A DNA stretch of 45,786 nt from JBARKJ01 sp049801375 (GCA_049801375.1 JBARKJ010000144.1:1-45786); one strand, 5' to 3'. Counted from the first letter of the stretch, positions 25,241-32,874 are shown. Translations and numbers: made by a program. The notes: a model not told the origin generated them from the letters alone.

Positions 25241-26263
25241 TTACCTGCCCCGACCGCCTCCGCCAAACCCTCCACCGCCACCCCTGCCGCCACCGCCACC
25301 ATAGCCACCGCCCCCCCGGCCTCCGCCGCCGACTGAACGGCTACTGCCGCCGGACGGTCTGCCCTCGACCGACCTTGAACCGCCAAACGACCTTGTCGAG
25401 CCGCTGCCAAACGATCTGCCCCATTCAAATAAACGAGCGCGTTCGCCGGAGGATCTGCTGCCCGTAAACGACCTTGCACCAACCGGCCTGAACGACGTCG
25501 CGGAGCGCGGCTGCCTAGACACGGGGTCGACAGACACGGTCTTCTTGGAGACGGGGTCTATCACGTGGTTGCTTATCATGCCGTGGCCATGCCAGTTCTG
25601 TCCGAATTCGTGCCTGTGGTGGTGATGCTGGTGGCCGAAGTCGCCATCGAACGCGAAGTCACTTAGTACAAAGAATCCCGGGAAAAAGAAACCGTCGCAC
25701 CAGAACGGGAACGCGTCCCATTCATATAGGTACGCATAGTCCTCTGGAGGCGCGTAGTATGTGATTACGGGTGGGCCTTCCTCGACGTAATAGTTGTTTA
25801 TTACGGTCTGATCCTCGTATGGCGGCACCTCAGCGTAGCCCTTTGCGCCGGGCGTACCCGGTGCTATGGTCAGCCCAGCCTCGGCGTTAAGCGCCTCGAA
25901 CGCACTGTACGCTTCCGCCTTGGTCATCGCAAGCTTGCCCGAATCCGCGGCTGCGTCTATTGCGCTCTGAATCTCCGCTATGATGTCAGGGGTGACCGGG
26001 AAGTCAGAAATCCAGCCGTTTTCCGGGGCTATGCCGATTAGCGCCAGCGCGCTTTCGGCGTCCGCTTCGGTTGTAGACGGTCTCACTTTCAGGGCCTGCG
26101 CCAGCTTAACCGCGTAGTCACCCTCCCGAACCAGCATCTGACCTATCGGAGGAGGGCTCTTTGCGTTATCCGCCGCGTATGCTACACCTGCTGCGATAAG
26201 CACCATTGGGATAGGCAACATAAAGAGCAGAGCGGCAATTACTGACAGATACGTCCTTTTCAT
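25241..26263 (-). CDS. Exported protein with Gly/Arg-rich C-terminal tail, function unknown
   Basis: The 340-residue product has a signal peptide (to about residue 30, AYAAD). Next come an alpha-helical region of about 120 residues, an aromatic Tyr/Pro-rich middle (INNYYVEEGPP, then a Phe-rich stretch near FFFPGFFVL), a His cluster (GHQHHHHRHEFGQ) and a long tail of Ser/Arg then Gly-Arg repeats ending GRGR. The His cluster suggests metal binding. The tail is disordered and could be an adhesion or nucleic-acid-binding sequence. I do not recognise the family. The next gene upstream shares the same kind of tail. Confidence 0.8.
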   Translation of the reverse strand: MKRTYLSVIAALLFMLPIPMVLIAAGVAYAADNAKSPPPIGQMLVREGDYAVKLAQALKVRPSTTEADAESALALIGIAPENGWISDFPVTPDIIAEIQSAIDAAADSGKLAMTKAEAYSAFEALNAEAGLTIAPGTPGAKGYAEVPPYEDQTVINNYYVEEGPPVITYYAPPEDYAYLYEWDAFPFWCDGFFFPGFFVLSDFAFDGDFGHQHHHHRHEFGQNWHGHGMISNHVIDPVSKKTVSVDPVSRQPRSATSFRPVGARSFTGSRSSGERARLFEWGRSFGSGSTRSFGGSRSVEGRPSGGSSRSVGGGGRGGGGYGGGGGRGGGGGFGGGGRGR

Positions 26264-26447
26264 GGCGACCTTCTTTAGCTAATCGCGAGAAATCAAGGCT
26301 ATACCTATATTATAGTCTATATTAGTATTCGCACAGGACGAAAAATTGGAATGCAGACGGACTTGCGATCGATCCCCATAGCCCAATTCCGAGGAAGAAG
26401 TAGCAGACTTGGTAGGAGCCCTGATAGTGAACAGGCGTACCTTAACA

Positions 26448-26515
26448 GCGAGACCCGCTTGATGAGAAGGCTTTGATTCGGTAGGGGGGACCAACCCCAC
26501 CGACCCAACAAAACT
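26448..26515. repeat. Dispersed repeat R1, copy 1
   Basis: About 70 bases beginning GCGAGAC and ending near CCACCGACCCAACAA match a second copy at 28103-28180 (shared blocks GATTCGG, GGGGAC, CCCCACCGACC, AACAA). The core folds as a GGGG/CCCC hairpin. It lies between two minus-strand genes, outside both. Confidence 0.6.
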
Positions 26516-26537
26516 GCCTGCGCAACTACAGGCGGGA

Positions 26538-26924
26538 TTACCTGCCTCGCTCGCCACCGCCGCCACGGCCTCCTCCTCCGCCCCGACCGCCACCGCCACC
26601 AGAACGCGACTGTGACGGAATAGACGGCACCGTGTGGGAAGCAGGCGCGGGTCTGTAAGCTCGCGCAGGTTCGTGGCCACCTTCATGGGTTGGACGATGG
26701 TCACCTCCGCGGTCACCGCCGTGGTCACCGCCGCGATACGGCGCCACTTGGTAGTCAGTTCCCCAGCCACCATAGACGACACCAGAGGGTTCATAGTAAT
26801 CCGCCCCAATGTCACCGCCGTCGTTGTATCCGTATTCGCCACCAACGACGCATCCGGACAATAGGGCCGCCAACGTCCCGACCACGAAGGCAAGCGCTAA
26901 CCGGCGTAAAAGTGAGATATTCAC
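26538..26924 (-). CDS. Small lipoprotein with Gly/Arg-rich tail
   Basis: A lipobox LLSGC (Cys about residue 25) follows a hydrophobic signal, so the protein is probably a lipoprotein. The mature part is Gly/Tyr/Asp-rich, then has GGDHGGDRGGDH-type repeats, and ends in Gly-Gly-Arg repeats closing GRGR. The start is a GTG that overlaps the stop of the VOC gene (GTGA), so it is translated with it. The tail closely resembles that of the neighbouring 340-residue protein. Confidence 0.76.
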   Translation of the reverse strand: MNISLLRRLALAFVVGTLAALLSGCVVGGEYGYNDGGDIGADYYEPSGVVYGGWGTDYQVAPYRGGDHGGDRGGDHRPTHEGGHEPARAYRPAPASHTVPSIPSQSRSGGGGGRGGGGGRGGGGERGR

Positions 26925-27904
26925 TTGGGCACCTCTTTAAGCTCAGTACCGGGCCATTCCAGCAATCCGAATGGTGCCCCTGATGGGTCGGCGACCACTG
27001 CGACCTTACCGCCTTGGCGGTCAATATGTGGCTCGACTAGCACACGCCCACCGAGCGCCACGACCTTTGCAGTCATCTTTACCGTATCTTCGACTCGTAC
27101 GAAATTGAGCCAGTGTGGATGGACATTGGGCCTATTCTCAGGCAGCGTATTCACGCTCGCACGAGCATAGTTGTCGGATGCGAGCAAGAGATGTTGTGAA
27201 CCCTTGCTGGCGGGCAACTCGAATGCTTCGTATCCGAATAGCTTCTGGTAGAAAGCAGCATCGGTATCCGGATCGGTCGTGATTAACGAGGTCCAAATCC
27301 ATTCTCCGGGTGCGGCCAGAACATCGGGCGGATCACCGCTGCTGGAAGCGAGGACCGCAAAAACGGCTCCCTGAGGGTCCGCGAAGACTGCTTCCCGGCC
27401 GCGGTCGGGGATGGTGTGTGGCTCGAACAGCACCTTCGCGCCGTTTTGCAAAGCAATCTTTGTCGCAGCGTCGACATCGACCACGGCGAAGAAGCTCAGC
27501 CACGCTGGTTGCCGATGTTCGTTCGCCGGCACATTCTTCTGAACCAGTCCTGCGACAGGACTACCGTCGAGCATTGCCTCGGCATACTCTCGTCCGCCAG
27601 CCTGAATGTCGCGAAATGTCCAGCCAAAGAGTCCCGTATAGAACTGTTTGGCGGCGGCGAGGTCGGGCGTCACCAATTCAACAAATACAAGTTTGCCGAC
27701 GTGATGCTCTTGGCTGGCGGGCTCAACAATCGCTGGCAGCTGGATCGGTGCAGCCATGGCCGGAACAGCACATGCAAAGCCGAGAAGTACGACAAGCAAC
27801 CCTTGCCGGAAAAAATGTCTTACTACGGCAGGCTGCATTCTTTGCGGACTACTTTGATTTGGTGTTATGAAGTCAATCAGGTTTGTGCTGCGTTGCTTAT
27901 GCAC
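26921..27904 (-). CDS. Exported two-domain VOC (glyoxalase/bleomycin-resistance fold) protein
   Basis: After a signal-like segment (FFRQGLLVVLLGFACAVPAMAA, about residues 31-52) come two VOC modules. The first has KLVFVELVTPDLAAAKQFYTGLFGW; the second has WIWTSLITTDPDTDAAFYQKLFGYEAF and ends VVADPSGAPFGLLEWP. Such tandem VOC proteins include lactoylglutathione-lyase-like and dioxygenase-like members, but the metal ligands cannot be assigned confidently here. A secreted VOC protein is uncommon. The true start could be an internal ATG at about residue 23. Confidence 0.88.
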   Translation of the reverse strand: MHKQRSTNLIDFITPNQSSPQRMQPAVVRHFFRQGLLVVLLGFACAVPAMAAPIQLPAIVEPASQEHHVGKLVFVELVTPDLAAAKQFYTGLFGWTFRDIQAGGREYAEAMLDGSPVAGLVQKNVPANEHRQPAWLSFFAVVDVDAATKIALQNGAKVLFEPHTIPDRGREAVFADPQGAVFAVLASSSGDPPDVLAAPGEWIWTSLITTDPDTDAAFYQKLFGYEAFELPASKGSQHLLLASDNYARASVNTLPENRPNVHPHWLNFVRVEDTVKMTAKVVALGGRVLVEPHIDRQGGKVAVVADPSGAPFGLLEWPGTELKEVPK

Positions 27905-28102
27905 GTGGACTCCCTTTTTAAGTGAAATTTAAAGCGTCTCCGTTTTTTTAAGCTGTGCTCTGCAGGCTTCCTTCAGCCCTTGTTTTCAATGTCATCCACA
28001 TTTTAAGAATATCTCGCTATCTAACCGTGGTCAAATCTCTCCCTACGCTATACCATACCAAGAAGGATGCAAAACCTTTTTCGTTGTGTGGATAGCGCCT
28101 TT

Positions 28103-28180
28103 GCGAGACAAGAGCAGCTTGGAAAGAAGGGGCTTGATTCGGGAGGTGGGGACTAAAACCCCACCGACCAAACAAGAAAG
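28103..28180. repeat. Dispersed repeat R1, copy 2
   Basis: This is the second copy of the repeat at 26448-26515. It contains a perfect seven-pair stem GGTGGGG/CCCCACC around the loop ACTAAAA. The remaining bases from 27905 to 28240 hold no gene that I can support. Confidence 0.6.
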
Positions 28181-28240
28181 TACTCCAACTTACGTCATAA
28201 CTTGCGTCAAACTTGTTTCACAACTTACGCCAAGCTCGCA

Positions 28241-29077
28241 TCATGCGGAGTGTCCAGGAAAGATAAACGTATAGCCACCGCCAACAGAAATATTGACCTC
28301 TTCACCGACCGAGACTGGGATTGCAAAGCCGCCAAAACTCAAATCAGGGAGATCGAAGCTGACCACAATGCCGCCACCGATCTCAAACACGCCTTGCAAA
28401 GTTGATGCTATAAACGGGCCGCCATAATTCTCTGGAGATGAGGTATATAATCCAAGAGCCAAATCGCCGGCAGCGCCGAAGGAAGCCCCAAGCGACAGGC
28501 CCACCGAGCCATAACGCCTTACGTTGGTGATTTTCTTCAACTCTGCAACGAACCCTAGCGCCCCATTCACGCTCTCAACTGCCGCGACATTGCCCCCAAA
28601 CTCCACAGCGAAGGATCTTATCGACTTGCTCGCCGCTTTTTTGAGCGCCTCACGAAGTTCCGGTGAAGTGGCGATCTGTTTCATAGCTTCGAGTACCTTT
28701 GGGCTCACGCCCTTTTGTGCTTCATTGCGAAGTAGGGCAACCTCACTGCCGAGGTGAGAGAGAACTTTAGGCCACGCCCTTACCAGCGACTTAATGATAT
28801 CCGCATACTCCTGAACCTTTCCCGCTGCCAGAGACTTGAGAACTACCTCTTGACCTGAATTAAGGACACTTTGAATTTCGTTTCTGGCAGCAGAGAACTC
28901 CTTTTCGGCATCTTTAACGGCGTAATGGAATGTGTTGGATACGAAATGCCCGCCGGATTGCGCAACACCGGAGCCCACGTTCAAAACGGTTGTGGCGGCA
29001 CTGGTGACGGTCGATGCGACCGTCTCTCCAGCTTTTTTCACTGCATGGGTAATGTTTTTAAACGGATCAAATGCCAT
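28241..29077 (-). CDS. Unrecognised 278-residue protein with helical N-half and beta-rich C-half
   Basis: The first 165 residues are amphipathic helices (GETVASTVTSAATTV, then DAEKEFSAARNEIQSVL). The last 110 residues alternate Gly and hydrophobic residues (YGSVGLSLGASFGAAGDLALGLY, later FEIGGGIVVSFDLPDLSFGG and VNISVGGGYTFIF), a pattern of membrane-facing beta strands. There is no classical signal peptide. A pore-former or a lipid-binding protein is possible, but this is inference from composition. It sits alone, with remnants on both sides. Confidence 0.72.
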   Translation of the reverse strand: MAFDPFKNITHAVKKAGETVASTVTSAATTVLNVGSGVAQSGGHFVSNTFHYAVKDAEKEFSAARNEIQSVLNSGQEVVLKSLAAGKVQEYADIIKSLVRAWPKVLSHLGSEVALLRNEAQKGVSPKVLEAMKQIATSPELREALKKAASKSIRSFAVEFGGNVAAVESVNGALGFVAELKKITNVRRYGSVGLSLGASFGAAGDLALGLYTSSPENYGGPFIASTLQGVFEIGGGIVVSFDLPDLSFGGFAIPVSVGEEVNISVGGGYTFIFPGHSA

Positions 29078-29394
29078 AATTCTTCTGTCCAGAGCTATGC
29101 CACACTTCTGTGCATTGGTTATGTTCTCTTTTGCTTGTCGATATCGTTCATTATGCCCTTAAACAAGGCCGTAGTTAAATTGTATCATTGTTGCTGTGAG
29201 TTAATTATTCCGAGGAGACCATCCCCTAAAGACTTTGGCCTCCTTTCCGGGTAGAAAGCAGACGCGCCGTTTGGTCGGAGTATGCCATGGACTTTCATTA
29301 TCTACCTAATTCTTGGATGCCCCGGAGGGTATTCTTCTTGACCAAAACCTAGATATAGCGGTACACTTAAACAGGTTGGGAAGCCAGCCAAATC

Positions 29395-29520
29395 AAACAA
29401 GAAAGGTGGTGGTCTACGAATGAAAGCAGGTCCAAGTAACATAAGCAAGGGTACTATGCGCAGGCCTACCACCGTGAAGTCTGCACCTTAAAGCTTTCCT
29501 CTGGTCTGCCTCCGCGCATA
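29395..29520 (+). ncRNA. Dispersed element R2, copy 1 (switch-like RNA and/or micro-ORF)
   Basis: This segment is homologous to 36905-37051. Shared blocks are AAATCAAA, GGTGGTCTACG, an ATG, GGTCCA/GGCCCA, TATGCGCAGGCC, CCACC and GGTCT-CCTC-GCATA. The middle strand TATGCGC-AGGCC (29455-29466) can pair with the downstream GGTCT...GCGCATA (29503-29520), while the outer arm GGTGGT (29408-29413) pairs with ACCACC (29468-29473). The element lies upstream of the DUF5132-like gene. The 29078-29394 stretch before it has no gene I can support. Confidence 0.5.
29420..29491 (+). CDS. Possible 23-residue micro-ORF inside element R2 copy 1
   Basis: The ATG at 29420 is preceded by purine-rich AAAGGTGGTGG and opens a frame of 23 residues with MKAGP at the start and MRRPTT near the end. 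The R2 copy 2 frame begins MDAGP and has MRRPAT. Most base differences between them are at third codon positions, and the length difference is nine bases, as expected for coding sequence. It may instead be chance within a structured RNA. Confidence 0.25.
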   Translation: MKAGPSNISKGTMRRPTTVKSAP

Positions 29521-29554
29521 GCTTGAATCAATCTGGATTAAAGGCTTTACAGCC

Positions 29555-29824
29555 TTGAGTGGAGGTGTGCCATGCGCTGCAAAAATCGAGGAAATCCTCC
29601 TTAGGTCAACGTACGACGGCTTGTTTGGAGCAGATATAGTCACGTCGTTAGCGGTAAATTTAGGCATGGTATTACTCGTGCCTATGGCTGCCGAAATGGC
29701 TAAACCGATAGCGAAGCTGACAATAAAAACCGGGATAACCGCTTATGAGAAAGGCAAAGACACGCTTCGTGACGCCGTCGAGGCAGTCGAGGACTTAATC
29801 GCTGAAGCCAAATCCGAGCTTTGA
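29555..29824 (+). CDS. DUF5132-like small membrane-associated protein
   Basis: The recognisable part starts at LFGADIVTSLAVNLG and runs through a hydrophobic helix (MVLLVPMAAEMAKPIAK) to KTGITAYEKGKDTLRDAVEAVEDLIAEAKSEL, the usual shape of DUF5132 proteins. The start is uncertain: the frame can begin at TTG 29555, but family members begin near the TTG at 29621. A good GGAGG site at 29561-29565 is spaced for an out-of-frame ATG at 29572, which opens a ten-codon leader. The function of the family is unknown. A strong terminator follows. Confidence 0.66.
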   Translation: MSGGVPCAAKIEEILLRSTYDGLFGADIVTSLAVNLGMVLLVPMAAEMAKPIAKLTIKTGITAYEKGKDTLRDAVEAVEDLIAEAKSEL

Positions 29825-29846
29825 TAAAGGGCTAGAAGACTCTGTG

Positions 29847-29882
29847 GCGGCTGAACTATTTAAAGTTCAGCCGCTATTTTTT
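29847..29882 (+). terminator. Strong intrinsic terminator
   Basis: GCGGCTGAACT (29847-29857) pairs perfectly with AGTTCAGCCGC (29864-29874) around a six-base loop and is followed by TATTTTTT. It ends the DUF5132-like transcript. The opposing cytochrome gene ends 20 bases further on. Confidence 0.92.
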
Positions 29883-29901
29883 AGGGCACGCAGAGGCAGT
29901 C

Positions 29902-31365
29902 TTAAGAGCTAAGCTCTATCTCCCCATCCGCCTTGCCCATGTCGAAGACCGGCAGCGTCGGCGCGTCCTTGCCGAGAAGTTCGTTAACGACCGACTGCGG
30001 CGCGCTCCGGTAGCGGATCTCCACGTGGTAACTGAGCGGGCCTGCCGCATCCTCTGGGATGACGAAGCTGTATTCCGCGATATCATACCCTTTGGGCCGG
30101 ATGCGCCTGTCTAGTAGTATCTCGCTCGCCTCCGGCAGGAACGACGTCGCATCCGGCTTCTGGCTCGGCTTGCCGAGGACGGTGTGGTATATTACCGCGC
30201 CCGGCTTAATATTTCCCTTCTCATCTAGGTCGCCGGAGCGGAATATCACCCTTTTCTTGCTGTCTACGACCGTGACGTCCACCCACATCTCACGCACGAA
30301 AGTGAGGCCGGTAGGGAGGTAGTGCCCAGCGCCGGAGTTCGTCACCTTTATCGGCATACGATAGAGCGTCCCCTTCTGCGCCTTCGGCTCGCCGATGAAT
30401 TCGACCGTACAGGAGTGGCTGAGACGATCTTCCGCCATTTTGGCCTGAGGGTGATAACCCAAGAGAGCGGTAACGGCAAGGTTCCCGCCGACGAAGTAAT
30501 GCTGCCAGATATGTGGTCGCTGCTTTCCACCCATTGCCTCTGGCGCGGCATAACCCGGCAGGTTCGGCCTTACAGTGCTGCCCGTAGAGGGGTACTCCGG
30601 CGTCTGACGCATATGGCAGTCTTGGCAGGTTACGGTCGTGGCGGGGTCGCCGGTGTTATACGGCCCGGTGCGCCACTCCGAGTACGTGTTCTCAATGGCC
30701 ATTATATTATGCGCATGGTTTACGTCGTGGCACATCCCGCATAGCTCCGAACGGGTGTGCAGCTCGGAATACTCAGTGCCGTGGAAGGAAGAGACAGCGT
30801 CCTTGAACGGCCCGTACTTGGTCCCGGGTTTCTCGTTGGCCGCGTCCCCGGGGCTTAGTATGAACGCGCCGTTGCCTATGCCTGCGGACTTAGAGACACT
30901 GTGACAGAAGTCGCACTGCACCCCGTAGGCCTCGATGTCTGGCAATTTTTTGTCCGCCTTGTACCTGTCTAGATCGTTTGTCAAATAGCCAACTGGCGTG
31001 TGGCAGCGCGAACACATGGCGACCTCAGACTTCTCTTGGCCGCCTGAAGCCTTGCTCACGTATTCGAAATAGACCGCGCGAAATACCGGGTCGGTCCACG
31101 CATTCGCCATCATCGAGCCCTTCCACTGTTCGAATATGGCGGTATGGCAGCCGGAGCATACCTCCGGCGAGTAGAACTGTCCGGCCTTGTGCGAACCCGG
31201 CATGTCAGGCACAGTCCAATCCATGTTGGAGGGAGCCGTCGCCTTGGGGAGTACCCAGATGGGCGTCGCTTTAGGGTGCTCCTTCGCCCAGTCGGCATAG
31301 TCGTCGGCAAGTGCTGGAATGGCCGAAAGAAATAGCAATAATATGATGGCTGCAGCTTTCTTCAC
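29902..31365 (-). CDS. Periplasmic pentaheme c-type cytochrome
   Basis: A signal peptide (residues 1-20, ending ALA) is followed by five CxxCH heme sites: CSGCH, CSRCH, CDFCH, CGMCH and CQDCH, all in the first 260 residues. The C-terminal 220 residues lack heme sites and form a beta-rich domain (GAGHYLPTGLTFVREMW). This fits the cytochrome c554/multiheme family of electron carriers, possibly with catalytic activity, but the electron partner is not encoded nearby. The start is a GTG with AGGAGG upstream. A predicted promoter lies at 31409-31437. Confidence 0.92.
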   Translation of the reverse strand: MKKAAAIILLLFLSAIPALADDYADWAKEHPKATPIWVLPKATAPSNMDWTVPDMPGSHKAGQFYSPEVCSGCHTAIFEQWKGSMMANAWTDPVFRAVYFEYVSKASGGQEKSEVAMCSRCHTPVGYLTNDLDRYKADKKLPDIEAYGVQCDFCHSVSKSAGIGNGAFILSPGDAANEKPGTKYGPFKDAVSSFHGTEYSELHTRSELCGMCHDVNHAHNIMAIENTYSEWRTGPYNTGDPATTVTCQDCHMRQTPEYPSTGSTVRPNLPGYAAPEAMGGKQRPHIWQHYFVGGNLAVTALLGYHPQAKMAEDRLSHSCTVEFIGEPKAQKGTLYRMPIKVTNSGAGHYLPTGLTFVREMWVDVTVVDSKKRVIFRSGDLDEKGNIKPGAVIYHTVLGKPSQKPDATSFLPEASEILLDRRIRPKGYDIAEYSFVIPEDAAGPLSYHVEIRYRSAPQSVVNELLGKDAPTLPVFDMGKADGEIELSS

Positions 31366-31408
31366 TATAGCCTCCTATCAAATAAAAACCTTTTAAAATG
31401 CCTACTTA

Positions 31409-31437
31409 AATAAACCATCGTTTAGCCCCTTTGTCAA
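31409..31437 (-). promoter_or_regulatory. Predicted promoter of the pentaheme cytochrome gene
   Basis: On the minus strand TTGACA (31437-31432) and TTTATT (31414-31409) are 17 bases apart, 44 bases before the GTG start. The -10 is imperfect. The remaining sequence to 31734 is AT-rich and shows no gene. Confidence 0.45.
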
Positions 31438-31734
31438 TGAACCACGGTTATTTTGCCCGGACTCTGGGCGCTAAGAGCGGCGATCTAGTGATTGTAAAGG
31501 TGGCAGAAATTAACAGCAATAGGGATTTTCGGATTTTTTCTTGATTAACAAAACTTTTGGCATATAATTTTGAGGAAAGCCGGGAAGCCTTCGGTTAGAG
31601 GTGGAAAAATATCAGAATTGTCATTTTTGGAACCTGTGAGTAGCTTAAGGTCATGAATTTAAAACAAAAAACTGTTAAAATTTTACCGAAATAATACTCT
31701 AAGATACTGGTTTGCGACATCCTCTATATATTCG

Positions 31735-31881
31735 ATGTCCTCCGTTTGTCCATGTTGTGGAAAGCAGATATGCCCCGTGAATTTTGGAGTATCGGCATTA
31801 GTCGGCGGGATTTTTGCTCTGATGATCAACTTTAAGGTTGGCATCCATGTCATTGGGCGATTTTTCGGGAGAAATTCCTAA
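31735..31881 (+). CDS. Small Cys-rich membrane peptide (48 residues)
   Basis: The frame begins with CPCCGKQIC, a zinc-ribbon-like half, followed by a hydrophobic helix (VSALVGGIFALMINFKVG) and a basic end. It is terminated about 75 bases downstream by a good hairpin. There is no clear ribosome site before the ATG, so the start or the gene itself is uncertain. I do not recognise a family. Confidence 0.38.
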   Translation: MSSVCPCCGKQICPVNFGVSALVGGIFALMINFKVGIHVIGRFFGRNS

Positions 31882-31953
31882 AGAATGCTCGCATAGCGGA
31901 ACATGAGCCGAGAATTCTAATAAAGCGTTTAATTGCGGGATGGTTTAAAACTG

Positions 31954-31990
31954 ATAGGGGTTACGAGAGATCTTGTAACCCCTATATTTT
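31954..31990 (+). terminator. Intrinsic terminator
   Basis: ATAGGGGTTAC (31954-31964) pairs with GTAACCCCTAT (31975-31985) over 11 bases, followed by ATTTT. It is oriented to stop plus-strand transcription from the small Cys-rich ORF. Confidence 0.75.
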
Positions 31991-32023
31991 GCAGGGGTCG
32001 TGTGTTGAGCGGCATGCAATAAT

Positions 32024-32038
32024 GACCCCTTTGGGGGT
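32024..32038 (-). terminator. Weak hairpin downstream of the Cys-rich minus-strand gene
   Basis: GACCCC and GGGGGT flank TTT to form a short GC hairpin. On the minus strand it is followed by CATTATT, a poor T-run, so termination is only possible. Confidence 0.3.
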
Positions 32039-32061
32039 AATCCGCGCCCCGGCCCCTCTAT

Positions 32062-32232
32062 TTACGCCGCTTTTTCCTTTTTCATTTTCAGCTTCATAGG
32101 TTCCCCGTGACATGTCGCCTCGACTTCACACGTGACCCCGCAGGTCTTGGAGTCGCACGCCTTCGTCACAGTAAGCTCAACGGTGCAATCTTTAGTCCTG
32201 CAAACAAGGACGTCGCCTTCCTTGACTTTCAT
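32062..32232 (-). CDS. Small Cys-rich (metal-binding?) protein, 56 residues
   Basis: The product has six cysteines: CRTKDC, then KACDSKTCGVTC, then ATCHGEPM, and a Lys-rich end. The spacing resembles small metal-binding proteins, including metallothionein-like ones and those containing a CHGEPM/CCGEPM motif. An excellent GGAGGT site lies six bases before the ATG, and a near-consensus promoter is at 32274-32302, so expression is likely strong. It diverges from the arsR-family gene, which suggests shared metal or sulfur control. Confidence 0.77.
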   Translation of the reverse strand: MKVKEGDVLVCRTKDCTVELTVTKACDSKTCGVTCEVEATCHGEPMKLKMKKEKAA

Positions 32233-32273
32233 ATTGTTACCTCCTATGAATCAGATGAATTACCTTATTGAAT

Positions 32274-32302
32274 AATATATGAGCAAGTTTCGAGCTTGTC
32301 AA
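32274..32302 (-). promoter_or_regulatory. Strong predicted promoter of the small Cys-rich gene
   Basis: On the minus strand TTGACA (32302-32297) and TATATT (32279-32274) are separated by 17 bases, about 42 bases upstream of the start codon. Confidence 0.72.
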
Positions 32303-32454
32303 ACCCGCAAAATATTACGAGCCTATTCTGTGACAAGCTGTGACAATTTTACTGTGACAAACTACGACAACCTACTGACGCAAAGCACAACCCCGAAGGA
32401 ATACCGATTTGGTTGGCTGCGCGCGCGCGACGAAGTTTTCTGGGCTTTTAACCC

Positions 32455-32484
32455 TTGACAAGACGTGGTTCTGTCATGTATATA
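32455..32484 (+). promoter_or_regulatory. Predicted promoter of the arsR-tauE-dsrE operon
   Basis: TTGACA (32455-32460) and TATATA (32479-32484) are 18 bases apart and lie directly before the palindromic operator. Confidence 0.6.
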
Positions 32485-32522
32485 AATATTCAAATCTTTT
32501 AATATAAAGATTCGATAATATT
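32485..32522 (+). promoter_or_regulatory. Candidate ArsR-family operator
   Basis: An imperfect inverted repeat with outer halves AATATT (32485-32490 and 32517-32522) and inner halves AATCTTT/AAAGATT covers the transcript start region. This is the position and type of site used by ArsR/SmtB repressors. It suggests autoregulation by the gene that follows. Confidence 0.5.
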
Positions 32523-32535
32523 GTGGGGGGAGACG

Positions 32536-32874
32536 ATGAACGACTTTAAAGGAATCGCTGAACTTCTCAAGGTAGTGGCACATCCGGCCAGGCTCGAAAT
32601 ACTTCAAAAGCTTGAAGCCGAGATACTCTGCGTGTCCGACATGGAGGAAATCCTGGGCGTCGGGCAGTCCAACGTGTCGCAGCACCTCTCTATCCTCAGG
32701 CGTTCGGGTCTGGTTGACTGTTACATGGACGGGAAGCTCAGATGCTATTTTCTGAAAGATCCGCGCGTGCTGGACATCCTAACGTTATTAAAGAAGAAGT
32801 ATAACAAACTCCTGCCTGCGCCGGCTTGCTGTCCGGTAAGGCCTCATGCGCAAACGAAACGGGCCGTTGTTTAA
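32536..32874 (+). CDS. ArsR/SmtB-family transcriptional regulator
   Basis: The 112-residue winged-helix protein has the family pattern VVAHPARLEILQKLEAEILCVSDMEEILGVGQSNVSQHLSILR. The Cys-Val-Ser-Asp at the start of the recognition region replaces the CVCD arsenic site. Two adjacent Cys occur in the tail (PACCPVRP). Such variants are often sensors of sulfur species or other thiol-reactive ligands. The ATG at 32536 has a G-rich ribosome site (GGGGGGAG) and fits the family length better than the TTG at 32521. The palindrome upstream suggests autoregulation. Confidence 0.93.
   Translation: MNDFKGIAELLKVVAHPARLEILQKLEAEILCVSDMEEILGVGQSNVSQHLSILRRSGLVDCYMDGKLRCYFLKDPRVLDILTLLKKKYNKLLPAPACCPVRPHAQTKRAVV

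Noticed and set aside
26279..26893. 204-codon minus-strand frame across the R1 repeat and the lipoprotein gene
   Set aside because: It overlaps the lipoprotein gene, which has a lipobox, in another frame; the rest is repeat sequence.
29207..29285. Third copy of R1 or R2 on the minus strand
   Set aside because: Only ten-base matches (CCGACCAAAC and GGTCTCCTCG) are present, with no surrounding similarity; this may be chance.
32410..32432. GCGCGCGCGC run as Z-DNA or regulatory signal
   Set aside because: It is short, isolated and outside the promoter elements; nothing supports a function.
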